In this document: in pieces, positions 27,203-36,316 of the stretch | Layout: each line of letters opens with the position of its first letter | Position numbering within the stretch: position 1 is the stretch's first letter | Assembly: GCF_030020805.1 (NCBI RefSeq) | Contig: NZ_CP125098.1 | Span: 4,239,501-4,303,500 of the forward strand | Source of the DNA: Paenibacillus sp. RC67 | GTDB taxonomy: Bacteria > Bacillota > Bacilli > Paenibacillales > NBRC-103111 | Direction of reading: 5' to 3' | DNA: 64,000 nucleotides | The notes under the pieces: generated by a model | Database searches by the model: none | Told to the model about the DNA's origin: nothing | Seen by the model: only the letters and a program-made list of their open reading frames with translations | Translations under genes and position numbers: made by a program

Positions 27203-28144
27203 TTAGGCTTCAACCGTATCGACGTGCTCTAACCAATTCATTTCTTCCTCTGTCAAGCGAATTCTCGCCCCGTCTCGGCAAGACGTTAACTCCGTCATAT
27301 CTCTAGCCCCGATTAAAGCTGCTGTTGGAAATGATTGATTCATTACATAAGCCAAAGCAATCTGAATCATGCTGACACCTTTTTGGGAAGCCAGCTCCTG
27401 CGCTCTGCGCAAGCGCTCCCAGTTAGCATCACTATAATAAATACGAACGATTTCTTTATCATCCAATTTATCAGGTGCAAATCGGCCAGTAAAGAACCCT
27501 CTCGCCTGGGACGACCATGATAGAAGTGGAAGCTGTGTTTTTTCATGCCATTTGCATGTTTCCTCATCTGCAGATACGCAGCCAAACCAATGAGGTTCAT
27601 TCGGTTTAGCCAGGCTCAAGTTCGGACTACTGAAAGTAAAACCTACCAATCCGTTGGCCGCGGCGTAATCGTTGGCTTCCTGGAGTCTTTGGTATGACCA
27701 ATTCGAAGCTCCTATCGCATGGATACGTCCATCGCGGATTTGTTCATTCAAAGCATCCATAATGATGCTGACCGGAATATTCTCATCATCGCGATGCAAA
27801 GCGTAGAGATCAATATAATCGGTACCCAGACGTTCCAAGCTTTTGTCCAAATCACTCCGAATAGCTTCAGGATTCACACGAGGACCGTCCGCATTGTGAT
27901 GTGCTCCCTTAGTTAGAATCACTACATCCTGCCGGTTTCCCCGTTCTTGCAGCCATCTGCCAATCGTTTCTTCACTTTGACCGCCACAGTAAATATGAGC
28001 TGTATCTATCGTATTTCCGCCAATAGCAAAGTAATTGTCCAGTACATCACATACCTTATCGTAGACATCATGCTTAAAAAAATCTGAGCCCTGAATTAAA
28101 TTGGATATCGGTTTCTGTAATCCTTCAATACGGATCGTTTCCAT
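27203..28144 (-). CDS. Aldo/keto reductase
   Basis: A 313-residue NADPH-dependent oxidoreductase of the (beta/alpha)8 AKR family. The catalytic tetrad is seen as Asp and Tyr in 'NTIDTAHIYCGG', Lys in 'VVILTKGAH' and His in 'LYALHRDD'. The cofactor-binding block near the C-terminus is 'AALIGARDMTEL'. It lies 18 bp downstream of a Gfo/Idh oxidoreductase gene and both are divergent from an AraC-type regulator, suggesting a small sugar or polyol oxidation pathway. The substrate is unknown. Confidence 0.9.
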   Translation of the reverse strand: METIRIEGLQKPISNLIQGSDFFKHDVYDKVCDVLDNYFAIGGNTIDTAHIYCGGQSEETIGRWLQERGNRQDVVILTKGAHHNADGPRVNPEAIRSDLDKSLERLGTDYIDLYALHRDDENIPVSIIMDALNEQIRDGRIHAIGASNWSYQRLQEANDYAAANGLVGFTFSSPNLSLAKPNEPHWFGCVSADEETCKWHEKTQLPLLSWSSQARGFFTGRFAPDKLDDKEIVRIYYSDANWERLRRAQELASQKGVSMIQIALAYVMNQSFPTAALIGARDMTELTSCRDGARIRLTEEEMNWLEHVDTVEA

Positions 28145-28162
28145 GGAATTCAGCTCCTTATT

Positions 28163-29164
28163 CTACAAGACAACGCGAATGCGTTCTTGTGCAGATTTCA
28201 TACAAGCATCGATTACGCGCATATTAAGTACGGCATCAGAAGGCTCAAAGCGCTGTTGTTTTCCTTCGAGAACGCTACGTCCCATATCATCAGCTTGAAG
28301 CGCGTATTGATTCACATAAGGAACGGTGACCTCTCTGCGTTCTCCTTTAACAGTGACAAAGAAATGATCATCCTCATTTTGACGGACGACATAGGCACTA
28401 GGGACCTCAATACGTCCTTCCGTTCCGAGAACCTCCAACACATTGCGTCCAGCCGCCCACATGCCGCAGTCGAATGTTAATGCAACGCCGTCGGCAAATT
28501 CAAGCAAACCCGATGCCATCATATCAACATGGTCATGCTCTGGAGAGAAGAACGCGTGAACGGTCGCAGCTTGCGGCTCTTGCTCCAACAAAAAGCGCGC
28601 AGCGCTGATAGGATACACGCCTACATCGTATAATGAACCTCCGCCCATGAATTGTTTATAGCGGACATTGTTTGCATCCTTGGCATTATTAAATGTAAAA
28701 GCACCTCGGATACCGCGGATCGTACCAATTTCACCCGACTGCATAATGTCCTTGATCATCGCATAGCGGGGATGATGACGATACATGAATGCCTCGGCAA
28801 GCTTGACTCCTGCTTTGGCGCAAGCAGCTTTCATTTCCTCTGCTTCCTCAGCGTTCAAAGCAAACGGTTTCTCGCACAACACATGCTTTCCTGCTTCTGC
28901 AGCGCGAATGGTCCATTCTTTATGTAGATGGTTAGGAAGCGGTATGTAAACGGCATCAATTTGATCATCCGCTAACAGCGCCTCATAGCTTCCATAATAG
29001 GTCGGAATATTCAATTGGGCAGCCGTTTCTTTAGCTTTGTCTTCTCCACGGCTGGCAATGGCAGCAACAACCCCTGTCTGTGATTGCTGAATGCCCGGTA
29101 TTACTGCACGCTTGGCAATTCCGGCACAGCCCAGAACTCCCCAGCGAAGCTTACTTTGACTCAT
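28163..29164 (-). CDS. Gfo/Idh/MocA-family oxidoreductase
   Basis: A 333-residue NAD(P)-dependent dehydrogenase. The N-terminal Rossmann motif is 'WGVLGCAGIAKRAVIPGI', the family signature 'GKHVLCEKPFALNAEE' carries the conserved EKP, and 'GGGSLYDVGVYPISAARFLL' provides the catalytic Asp/His-like region. Members oxidise sugars or inositols or act as xylose/glucose-fructose dehydrogenases. The gene is first in the pair with the aldo/keto reductase gene and is likely controlled by the divergent AraC regulator. Confidence 0.92.
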   Translation of the reverse strand: MSQSKLRWGVLGCAGIAKRAVIPGIQQSQTGVVAAIASRGEDKAKETAAQLNIPTYYGSYEALLADDQIDAVYIPLPNHLHKEWTIRAAEAGKHVLCEKPFALNAEEAEEMKAACAKAGVKLAEAFMYRHHPRYAMIKDIMQSGEIGTIRGIRGAFTFNNAKDANNVRYKQFMGGGSLYDVGVYPISAARFLLEQEPQAATVHAFFSPEHDHVDMMASGLLEFADGVALTFDCGMWAAGRNVLEVLGTEGRIEVPSAYVVRQNEDDHFFVTVKGERREVTVPYVNQYALQADDMGRSVLEGKQQRFEPSDAVLNMRVIDACMKSAQERIRVVL

Positions 29165-29210
29165 TGCTACTCCAGCTCCTTTTCATAAATAAAGAATAAT
29201 GTAATACTAT

Positions 29211-29223
29211 ATTGCTATTATAA
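29211..29223 (-). promoter_or_regulatory. Candidate -10 region of the Gfo/Idh gene, 13-mer shared with the LplA promoter
   Basis: Plus-strand ATTGCTATTATAA at 29211-29223 is identical to 9843-9855, and in both places the minus strand reads TATAAT at a plausible distance before a minus-strand gene. No good -35 box is seen here (TTGTCA lies 23 bp away), which fits an activator-dependent promoter. Confidence 0.35.
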
Positions 29224-29299
29224 TTAACAATATTTAAAATGAAAATGACAACTTATTGCACTTTGATACAACAATATTGTCTTCATGGGGGATGTATTT

Positions 29300-30139
29300 A
29301 TGAGGCGTCAGCGCTCTCTTCCTACTTTAACAGAGAATGCTTATTTTTGTTTACCTGAGTCGGTCGGATGGTATCAGAATGATTCAGAGCATACGGTTGA
29401 CCGTCAGGAAGGTGCTTTAAACAATTTCAGTATTCATTTGGTTATTAGCGGCAAAGGCTACGTCTACGCCGACCATGAGCTGCACACACTGCAAGCCGGC
29501 GATTCCTTTCTGTATTTCCCGCTTCAGCAGCAGCGCTACTACTCCAGCAGCGATGACCCGTGGGATGTAAGATGGGTTCATTTTTACGGTTCCAAAGTAA
29601 AAGATTACTTATTAGAGAGAGGTCTCCACCGTTCGCATTTATGGTCTATTCGGCAGACCAGGCCACTGGAGCAGGCTCTTCACGACTTACTGGTTGAAGC
29701 AGAGGAAAACACATTTCTCCAGCTTACCAAGCTGTCCACTTTAACTTATGCCGTCATAGCTGAATTTGTAAATCAGGCTGTACCCTTAAGCACTAATAAA
29801 AATGCGGAAACGACCGATCGTATTGTCCAGCTTCTGCCGCTTCTTCAACAAGAAGCCTGTAAACCGTTCGAGCTCGATTATTGGGCAAATAAAGCCGGTG
29901 TTAGTACCTACTATTTTTGTAAGCTGTTTAAGAAGGTAACCCAAATGACGCCAATGACGTTTATCACGTTAAGCCGTCTTCAAATGAGCAAACAGTGGCT
30001 GCTGGAGAAGAGCGATCTGACCGTCAGACAAATTGCTCTGGATGCAGGGTATCCGAGCACCAGCTATTTCAACAAAAAGTTTCTTGAACAGGAAGGCATG
30101 ACCCCCATGGAATATCGAGAGCTCTATTGGAACAAATAG
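29300..30139 (+). CDS. AraC-family transcriptional regulator with cupin sensor domain
   Basis: A 279-residue regulator. ATG 29300 lies 7 bases after GGGGGA; an ATG at 29285 overlaps that site. The N-terminal cupin-like domain ('NFSIHLVISGKGYVYADHELHTLQ' region) is typical of AraC proteins that bind sugars. The C-terminal DNA-binding domain has two helix-turn-helix motifs, 'FELDYWANKAGVSTYYFCKL' and 'LTVRQIALDAGYPSTSYFNK'. It is divergent from the Gfo/Idh and aldo/keto reductase genes and probably activates them. ACAATATTGT-like palindromes in the 120-bp intergenic region could be its binding sites; unproven. Confidence 0.9.
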   Translation: MRRQRSLPTLTENAYFCLPESVGWYQNDSEHTVDRQEGALNNFSIHLVISGKGYVYADHELHTLQAGDSFLYFPLQQQRYYSSSDDPWDVRWVHFYGSKVKDYLLERGLHRSHLWSIRQTRPLEQALHDLLVEAEENTFLQLTKLSTLTYAVIAEFVNQAVPLSTNKNAETTDRIVQLLPLLQQEACKPFELDYWANKAGVSTYYFCKLFKKVTQMTPMTFITLSRLQMSKQWLLEKSDLTVRQIALDAGYPSTSYFNKKFLEQEGMTPMEYRELYWNK

Positions 30140-30268
30140 CGCCTCTTCTTCCCTAGCCGTAAATGGACATCCATCCTTTTTTACAGTAATGTAGATTATA
30201 AGATCGATCATGATGCTTAAAACATTCCAATTAATTTGAACATTTTGCATACTGCATAAGGAGAAATT

Positions 30269-32425
30269 ATGAAATCATTAGTTCTAGCCGAAAAACCGAG
30301 TGTAGCCAAAGAAATTGCCCGCGTACTCGGTTGCAATACAAAGCACAAGCATTATATGGAAGGCCCCAAGCACGTCGTTACTTGGGCACTAGGTCATTTG
30401 GTCACCTTAGCTGAGCCAGAGGATTATGACACCAAATATAAAGCTTGGAATCTCGAAGATTTACCACTGCTTCCCGAAAAGATGAAGCTAAAGCTTATCA
30501 AAGAGACGACACCACAGTTTCGTGCCATCTCTCAATTAGCTCAGCGCGGTGATTTGGAGCAGCTTATCATAGCGACAGATGCCGGACGAGAAGGTGAACT
30601 CGTTGCCCGTTGGATTATGGAATTGATCCGCTGGCGTAAACCTTTTCAACGCCTATGGATTTCCTCCCAAACCGATAAAGCCATCAAGGATGGATTCGCC
30701 AAGCTTAGACCCGGTCGCGATTATGATCCGCTTTTCCAATCGGCGGTATGCCGAGCTGAAGCAGACTGGCTAATCGGACTTAACGTTACCCGTGCACTTA
30801 CTTGCAAGTTTAATGCTCAGTTAGCTGCTGGCCGCGTACAGACGCCTACCCTTTCCATGATGATGGATAGAGAGCGTGAAATACGGAGCTTTCAATCCAA
30901 AGATTACTGGATGGTCAAAGCCCAGTTTGGCGGCTTTCATGCCATATGGCGCAGCAAAGCTCAGCCGGACGGCCGTCAGTTCGATAAAGCGGCAGCGGAT
31001 GCCCTGTTAAGCCGCTTGCAAGGAGGCAAAGCCAAAGTAGCACAATTGAAGGTTGTTGAAAAGAACGAGCCTCAGCCGCTTGCTTATGATTTGACCGAGC
31101 TTCAAAGGGATGCGAACCGAAAATACGGATTTTCGGCAAAACAAACCTCAAATGTACTGCAAAAGCTGTACGAGCAGCATAAGCTTGTAACCTATCCTAG
31201 AACAGACTCGCGTCATTTGACGTCAGACATGGTTTCAACCTTGCCGAGCCGTCTGGAGAGCTTAAGTGTCCAGCCTTACGCACCGCTTGTAAAGCCGCTG
31301 CTTCGCAAGCCGCTTCCCATTACCAAACGGATTGTTGACGATAGTAAAGTGTCAGATCACCATGCGATCATTCCTACAGAGCAAGCGCCGCTTCTGCATA
31401 CGCTATTGGCCGATGAGCGCAGGCTGTACGATTTGATTGTCCGTCGTTTTATAGCTTTGTTTTATCCTGTATACCGTTATGATGAAACCGTTGTAACTGT
31501 AGAGCTTGCTGGGGAGAGCTTCCATGCAAAGGGCAGAGTCACTAAAGATGCCGGCTGGAAAGCCGTATACGGACAAGACGGAGGGTCAGCTCCATCAGGT
31601 GCTGCGGATGATAACGAGGATGAAGATCATGGCGCTCAGCAGCAAACGCTGCCTTTGCTTCAAATAGGAGATGTGCTAAAGGAAGCTCGCTGCAGCCTGG
31701 AGAAGCACTCCACCAAACCGCCTGCTCGCTACACGGAAGCCTCCCTTCTATCGATTATGGAAAAGCATAATCTTGGAACACCGGCAACTCGTGCGGATAT
31801 TATCGAGAAGTTGATCTCAACGGATACAATTGAACGTAAAATGAACACCCTACAACCTACCGGCAAAGGAGCACAATTAATCGAGATTGTTGCACCGGCG
31901 CTTCGTTCACCTGAACTAACGGCTCGTTGGGAGCAAGAGCTTGAGCAGATTGCTAAAGGAAAAGGAAATATGAAAGCTTTTCTTCAAGGCATCCGTGAGC
32001 AGACTGTATCGATGGTCCGTGAAGTCAAAAATAGTACCACCGAGTATAAACCTCATAATCTTACAAGCTCCAAGTGCCCAGACTGCGGCAACTCACTGCA
32101 GGAAATTAAGGGTAAACGCGGAAAAATGCTCGTTTGCATCGACCGTGAATGTGGATACAAACGAGCTTCAGAGCCCATGCTTTCGAATAAACGTTGTCCG
32201 CAATGCCATAAAAAAATGGAAATTCATACAGGTAAAGCAGGCAAGTATGCCCAGTGCCGTCACTGCAATGTAATTGAAATGCTAAATGACGATAATCGAA
32301 TGTCGGGTAAAGCTGCCAAACGCAATACGACTAAACTGATTAATCAATACAGCGATAACACCAATCTTGGAGCAAGTCTAGGAGACGCATTAAAGGCTGC
32401 GCTGCAAAAACAAAAAGAAGATTGA
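30269..32425 (+). CDS. topB: DNA topoisomerase III, copy 2 (intact)
   Basis: A 718-residue type IA topoisomerase. Toprim motifs are 'LVLAEKPSVAKEIARVLG' and 'IIATDAGREGELVARWI'. The active-site tyrosine is in 'LVTYPRTDSRHL'. Further family blocks are 'ASLLSIMEKHNLGTPATRAD' and, at the C-terminus, two Cys4 zinc ribbons ('CPDCGNSL...CIDRECGYK' and 'CPQCHKKM...CRHC'). The length agrees with Bacillus TopB. It is the same family as the frameshifted gene at 2708-5102, but the C-terminal tails differ (zinc ribbons here, Ala-rich linker there), so the two are old paralogues and not a recent duplication. It is a single-gene unit. Confidence 0.95.
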   Translation: MKSLVLAEKPSVAKEIARVLGCNTKHKHYMEGPKHVVTWALGHLVTLAEPEDYDTKYKAWNLEDLPLLPEKMKLKLIKETTPQFRAISQLAQRGDLEQLIIATDAGREGELVARWIMELIRWRKPFQRLWISSQTDKAIKDGFAKLRPGRDYDPLFQSAVCRAEADWLIGLNVTRALTCKFNAQLAAGRVQTPTLSMMMDREREIRSFQSKDYWMVKAQFGGFHAIWRSKAQPDGRQFDKAAADALLSRLQGGKAKVAQLKVVEKNEPQPLAYDLTELQRDANRKYGFSAKQTSNVLQKLYEQHKLVTYPRTDSRHLTSDMVSTLPSRLESLSVQPYAPLVKPLLRKPLPITKRIVDDSKVSDHHAIIPTEQAPLLHTLLADERRLYDLIVRRFIALFYPVYRYDETVVTVELAGESFHAKGRVTKDAGWKAVYGQDGGSAPSGAADDNEDEDHGAQQQTLPLLQIGDVLKEARCSLEKHSTKPPARYTEASLLSIMEKHNLGTPATRADIIEKLISTDTIERKMNTLQPTGKGAQLIEIVAPALRSPELTARWEQELEQIAKGKGNMKAFLQGIREQTVSMVREVKNSTTEYKPHNLTSSKCPDCGNSLQEIKGKRGKMLVCIDRECGYKRASEPMLSNKRCPQCHKKMEIHTGKAGKYAQCRHCNVIEMLNDDNRMSGKAAKRNTTKLINQYSDNTNLGASLGDALKAALQKQKED

Positions 32426-32450
32426 GGCCTCAAGCCCAATCTTCTTTTTT
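32416..32450. terminator. Terminator overlapping the topB copy 2 stop codon
   Basis: Stem AGAAGATTG / CAATCTTCT with a 12-nt loop and a T run; the left arm contains the last codons and stop of topB copy 2. The A run on the other side lets it also serve the converging minus-strand gene. Confidence 0.82.
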
Positions 32451-32458
32451 TATCTTTT

Positions 32459-32773
32459 TTATAAACCTACCTTACTCAGAAGCTTCGGTTTAACTTCATT
32501 CTCATAATAGGTTCGAAGTTGTTCTTTCTCCGATTCGGTAAATTGATATTCGCAATCGCGTCCCTCGTCTTGTGGAACAATCTGCGCGATCCCGCCTGAA
32601 TAAGAGCATATTAATAGAGCACTTAAGTCAGTAATATCATTAGGCAGCTCGCTGCCTTCCCCCAATCCGAAACGTACCTCAATGTCAATCCACTGCTCAT
32701 CCCGCAATTCGATCGTAGACTTCATATGAATAAATTTCAAATCTTTTACTTCTACAGATCCATATTGTATCAT
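32459..32773 (-). CDS. Hypothetical protein (104 residues)
   Basis: A small acidic cytoplasmic protein without signal peptide. The ATG at 32773 follows GAGG at a spacing of 7. It has alternating hydrophobic beta-like segments ('SVEVKDLKFIHMKSTIEL', 'WIDIEVRFGLGE') and a charged helical C-terminus ('ESEKEQLRTYYENEVKPK'). I do not recognise the family. It lies between topB copy 2 and the TIGR01777 gene, on the minus strand with the latter and possibly cotranscribed with it. Confidence 0.7.
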   Translation of the reverse strand: MIQYGSVEVKDLKFIHMKSTIELRDEQWIDIEVRFGLGEGSELPNDITDLSALLICSYSGGIAQIVPQDEGRDCEYQFTESEKEQLRTYYENEVKPKLLSKVGL

Positions 32774-32807
32774 GCGCTAACCTCTTTCAATTACAATCCT
32801 AATAACA

Positions 32808-33715
32808 TTATTTCAACTGATCCTTAGCTCCAACCAAATCTTGCAACGCCATAGTCAATGTCGGGTATTTAAAATCAAATTCGTATTCGATGGCTAGATA
32901 AGGAAATACTCTCTGGCCCTCCAACAGCAATGTCGACAATTCACCGAACATTAACTTCATGATAAAAGCCGGTACAGGTATGCGGTGTGAAGTCCTCATA
33001 ACCTTCGCCAATGTACGGCCAAACTCATCATTAGTAGCTGGCTGTGGTGCCGTAGCATTCACCTGCTCGATAATGTCTTCGTTTTCAATACAAAAATCAA
33101 TTAATCGGCACAAATCTTCAACGTGAATCCACGACAGGACTTGCTTGCCGCTCCCGATTCTTCCTCCGATTCCATACTTATAAGGAAGCATCATTTTCGG
33201 AAAAGCCCCTCCATCAGTCCCAAGTACGATACCGAGGCGCAGCTTAACAAGACGAGTATCCTGAATTTGGTCCATAGCTTGCTCCCATTGCTCAACCACT
33301 CCCGACAGGAAGTCCTTCACGTTGGGTTCGCTGTGTTCAACGAATGATTCTGTCTCCGAGGTTCCATATATCGAAATGCCTGAAGCGTTTACCACAACGG
33401 CCGGCTTGGTATCCAATCGAGAAACAATGCTCGCAATCTGATTCACGGTATCCAGACGCGATTGCAATATACGTTCTTTGGCTGCACTTGTCCAACGTTG
33501 ATTAATGGACTCCCCAGCCAAGTTAACGATCGCATCGACACCCTCCAACAGCTTGACATCTTTACTCAATTCCTCCCAGGTAGCGTTCCTTATTAACGCA
33601 TGCTTAGGAGTTTGACGTGTCCGCGAGATCAGGATAATCGAATATTTTTTTTGAGGAAATACTCTGTCAAATGTCGACCTACAAAGCCTGAACCACCTGC
33701 AATGGCTATTTTCAT
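32808..33715 (-). pseudogene. TIGR01777-type NAD-dependent epimerase, frameshifted at an A8 run
   Basis: The gene opens at ATG 33715 with the Rossmann start 'MKIAIAGGSGFVGRHLTEYF'. Reading then hits a stop just after an A8 run (33645-33652). With nine A it continues as 'KYSIILISRTRQTPKHA' into the long downstream frame (32808-33569), which has 'VDAIVNLAGESINQRW', 'NASGISIYGTSE' and a C-terminal DUF1731 segment 'PVPAFIMKLMFGELSTLLLE'. The repaired protein would have about 302 residues, the normal size of the YfhF-like family, whose substrate is unknown. Because everything else is intact, a one-base sequencing error is more likely than decay. Confidence 0.85.
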
Positions 33716-33783
33716 TGAATGACTTCTCACTTTCAATAAATAAATAATTTATAAAACATTATATAACATAAATTCTAATAAAT

Positions 33784-33820
33784 AAAAAGCACAAACCGTA
33801 AAAGTTAGGTTTGTGCCTTT
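33784..33820 (-). terminator. Terminator of the SLH-VWA gene
   Basis: Stem GCACAAACC / GGTTTGTGC, 10-nt loop, with T run on the minus strand. Confidence 0.82.
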
Positions 33821-33849
33821 CATTTTATCAATAATATGATCCGGTATTC

Positions 33850-35988
33850 TTATGGCTTATCGTTAGGATCTGTAGGAGAGCTTTTAAAGTTTTTAAACAT
33901 TTTTACCGTTTTACCAACCAAGTCACTTCCAGCAGGTACCATATCAGCTGTAATAACTACATCTTCAGGCTGCCCCATTTCTTCGCCGTCCGTAAAACCG
34001 TCACCGTCTGTATCTTTACCGGACACAGGATCGATGCTTGTTTTCACCAACATACCATTTTCCAACAGCATACCGGTTACTTCATAATAATCGTCTAACC
34101 CATCCTGATCCGCATCAATGAATTCGTTGTGACGAGTTGTTTCAACTACTGTTTTGAATGAAGCTTCAAGTTCATCGGATGTGAGCACCTGGAAGTATTG
34201 TCCGCCTCCAAGAAGCGCCATCTTTTCTAAATAGAGCCTGTCAACTTCTTTACTTAATCCCATTGTAACCAACATAACACCCTTACCATAAGCGGTTTGA
34301 ATCATGTTCCAATCTTTAATGCCATTCGGATCTTGATCTTGACCATCTGTCAAAAGAACGGCAACAAAACGATGATTAGGGTCCCCATTCTTATCAAATT
34401 GCTCGTAAGCTAATTTTAGACCGGCAAAGATGTTCGTACCACCGGAGCTATCGATATGATATACCGCACTGGCAACCGTTGCCCCATCAGCGGAAAATGT
34501 AGAATACAGCTGCGCCCAGCTATCGAAGTCGATAATAGCGGCACGATCGGACTCAGAATGTACCGAATTCGTATATACATTGCCTAGAACCGTTACCGTT
34601 TCTGTAACCATAGATGAATTAGGGTTATAGTTCAGCTTGTACACAAGATCTGTCACTGCTTTTTTACGGAGATCGCTAGGATCATTCCAGCTCATGCTGC
34701 CTGAACTATCAATGATGAATGCATAATCTACATAAGGCTTGTACACCTCTGATGTTACGGACAAGTTGTTCTTCCATGCTTGCTCCCACGCCAGCTTATC
34801 AATCAGCACATATTTACTGTTATGATTCGTAGCAAAGCTGAGTGTTCCGTCACCAGGAGTGCTTGTATTTAGAAACTCAAATTTGTTGGTCGTTTCATTG
34901 AAATAGGCAGCGACCAAATTTTGAATGTTCCCGGTGGAATTCACATTAAAAGTTAATGTAGCGTTGTTGAACGGAATACCATTTGTATTAAATTCAATGA
35001 CAGGCCCTACAATACCCGGTACTACCGTATTAGGTGTTTTAAATACTTTGCCCTGTGCCAGAGCTTCCACATTAATACTGCTAGCATCTCCTCTAAACCC
35101 GGTGATATTTAACCCCGTCAGCTCAACCGAATTGCCTTGACCATCCGTACCGGAAATGGGGTTCCCTTTTCCAACCGAAGCAATCAAATCCGATCCGCTT
35201 AGAGCGATGTTAACCCCTCCGCTATTCGAACTTGATCCTCTTCCGCTAGAACTGGAGCCCGAAGCGCCTGTTGAACCTGGCGTTGTTGTCTCGGTCGGCG
35301 TAGAAGGGTCTTTCTTCTCGTCCGTTCCATTCGGATTGGATGTAGAAGCTTCCAACTGCTTCATATATCTCGCGATTACAGTCATGGACTCTGCACGAGT
35401 TGCTGCCGCGGCTGGCTTAAACCATGTCTTGCCGTTCTCCATTGTACCTTCAAACAATTGATTCGATGCTGCCGTTTTAATCGCGCTGAATGCCCAATTG
35501 CTTGCTGCTACATCTTCGAACTCGACTTGATGATCCGTTTTCTCCTTCAACTTGTAAGCCCGGACTAACAAGGTTGCCAGCTCAGCACGGGTTATCTCGG
35601 CATCAGGTTTAAATGCGCCATCCTCGTATCCATCCACAAGTCCTTCTTTTTTAGCCGCTTCGACATACTTGTATGCCCAATGACTAGGACTTACATCACG
35701 GAAGGAAGCTGCTGCTGTATCAGCGTTGTTCTTGTTCAAAGCGCCGACCAAAATTTTGACGTACTCGGCTCGGGTAATTGTTTTATCTGGTAATATCCAG
35801 AGCTTCCCGTCCTTCTCCACACCGTCGATGATTCCTTTTCCAGACAAGTACTCGATCTCTGCCTTGGACCAGTGGCCCGAAATATCAGCAAACGATTTCC
35901 CTGTCCCTTCTGCGCCTGCTGCTGCCAAACCGGAACCTACAGTAAGACAGCAAATAAGTGCGGAAGCCAACATTCTTTTCAACTGCAT
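33850..35988 (-). CDS. Surface protein with three SLH domains, VWA domain and calcium-binding repeats
   Basis: A 712-residue exported protein; ATG 35988 is chosen (GTG 35994 lies too close to AAGGGATGGG). A signal peptide covers about residues 1-25. Three S-layer homology domains follow (about 33-205; 'ITRAEYVKIL', 'ITRAELATLLVRAY', 'ATRAESMTVIARYM'), anchoring it to the cell-wall polymer. A Ser/Gly/Thr linker precedes a beta-rich region and a VWA domain with metal site DSSGS in 'YAFIIDSSGSMSW', 'SSGGTNIFAGL' and 'VLLTDGQDQ'. The end has thrombospondin-3-like calcium loops ('DADQDGLDDYYE', 'DTDGDGFTDGEE'). It probably binds a ligand or host/matrix component at the surface; the ligand is unknown. 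It is a single gene with clear promoter and terminator. Confidence 0.92.
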   Translation of the reverse strand: MQLKRMLASALICCLTVGSGLAAAGAEGTGKSFADISGHWSKAEIEYLSGKGIIDGVEKDGKLWILPDKTITRAEYVKILVGALNKNNADTAAASFRDVSPSHWAYKYVEAAKKEGLVDGYEDGAFKPDAEITRAELATLLVRAYKLKEKTDHQVEFEDVAASNWAFSAIKTAASNQLFEGTMENGKTWFKPAAAATRAESMTVIARYMKQLEASTSNPNGTDEKKDPSTPTETTTPGSTGASGSSSSGRGSSSNSGGVNIALSGSDLIASVGKGNPISGTDGQGNSVELTGLNITGFRGDASSINVEALAQGKVFKTPNTVVPGIVGPVIEFNTNGIPFNNATLTFNVNSTGNIQNLVAAYFNETTNKFEFLNTSTPGDGTLSFATNHNSKYVLIDKLAWEQAWKNNLSVTSEVYKPYVDYAFIIDSSGSMSWNDPSDLRKKAVTDLVYKLNYNPNSSMVTETVTVLGNVYTNSVHSESDRAAIIDFDSWAQLYSTFSADGATVASAVYHIDSSGGTNIFAGLKLAYEQFDKNGDPNHRFVAVLLTDGQDQDPNGIKDWNMIQTAYGKGVMLVTMGLSKEVDRLYLEKMALLGGGQYFQVLTSDELEASFKTVVETTRHNEFIDADQDGLDDYYEVTGMLLENGMLVKTSIDPVSGKDTDGDGFTDGEEMGQPEDVVITADMVPAGSDLVGKTVKMFKNFKSSPTDPNDKP

Positions 35989-36033
35989 GTTCACCCATCC
36001 CTTGACAAAATATGTATTTCATTGCGCATCGAC

Positions 36034-36063
36034 ATTATATTACAAGATTTTCGTAGTCTACAA
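36034..36063 (-). promoter_or_regulatory. SigmaA-type promoter of the SLH-VWA gene
   Basis: Minus-strand TTGTAG (36058-36063), 18-bp spacer and perfect TATAAT (36034-36039). The predicted leader is about 40 nt. Confidence 0.6.
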
Positions 36064-36093
36064 TCTCTTTCCATCGATATGTGGTAAAGTTAA

Positions 36094-36272
36094 CATTTTC
36101 ATAGAGAAAGTGTCGCGAATCCGCTCAAAAAAGTGTCGATTTACAAATATTTGATCAGCAAGAATTATAATTTCATCACTTTGGACCAGTTCAAGCATTG
36201 GCCAATCTTGATGGCAGCAACATTCCTTTCATGTCCAGGGAACAGCTTACACCTGCAAAAAAAGATCAATAA
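36094..36272 (+). other. Possible gene remnant ahead of an orphan terminator
   Basis: The 380 bases between the SLH-VWA gene and marR contain no intact gene. On the plus strand one frame reads 'IYKYLISKNYNFITLDQF', and another frame, ending at TAA 36270-36272 just 14 bases before a strong plus-strand terminator, reads 'GSNIPFMSREQLTPAKKDQ'. No start with ribosome binding site links them. This looks like the decayed or frameshifted end of a gene, or a small RNA. I cannot name a family. Confidence 0.3.
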
Positions 36273-36286
36273 ACGCCAAACCTCGG

Positions 36287-36312
36287 GAGGCAATCTAGAG
36301 TTGCCTCTTTTT
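36287..36312 (+). terminator. Orphan plus-strand intrinsic terminator
   Basis: Stem GAGGCAA / TTGCCTC, 7-nt loop, then TTTTT. No intact plus-strand gene lies upstream for 3.8 kb; it also insulates the marR promoter directly downstream. Confidence 0.8.
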
Positions 36313-36316
36313 GCTG

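Noticed and set aside
27013..27213. Minus-strand 66-codon frame encoding a very hydrophobic peptide
   Set aside because: It starts at a TTG with no ribosome binding site inside the end of the reductase gene, contains the bidirectional terminator, and lies opposite the better supported small plus-strand gene. Hydrophobic codons are expected opposite Lys/Asp-rich codons.
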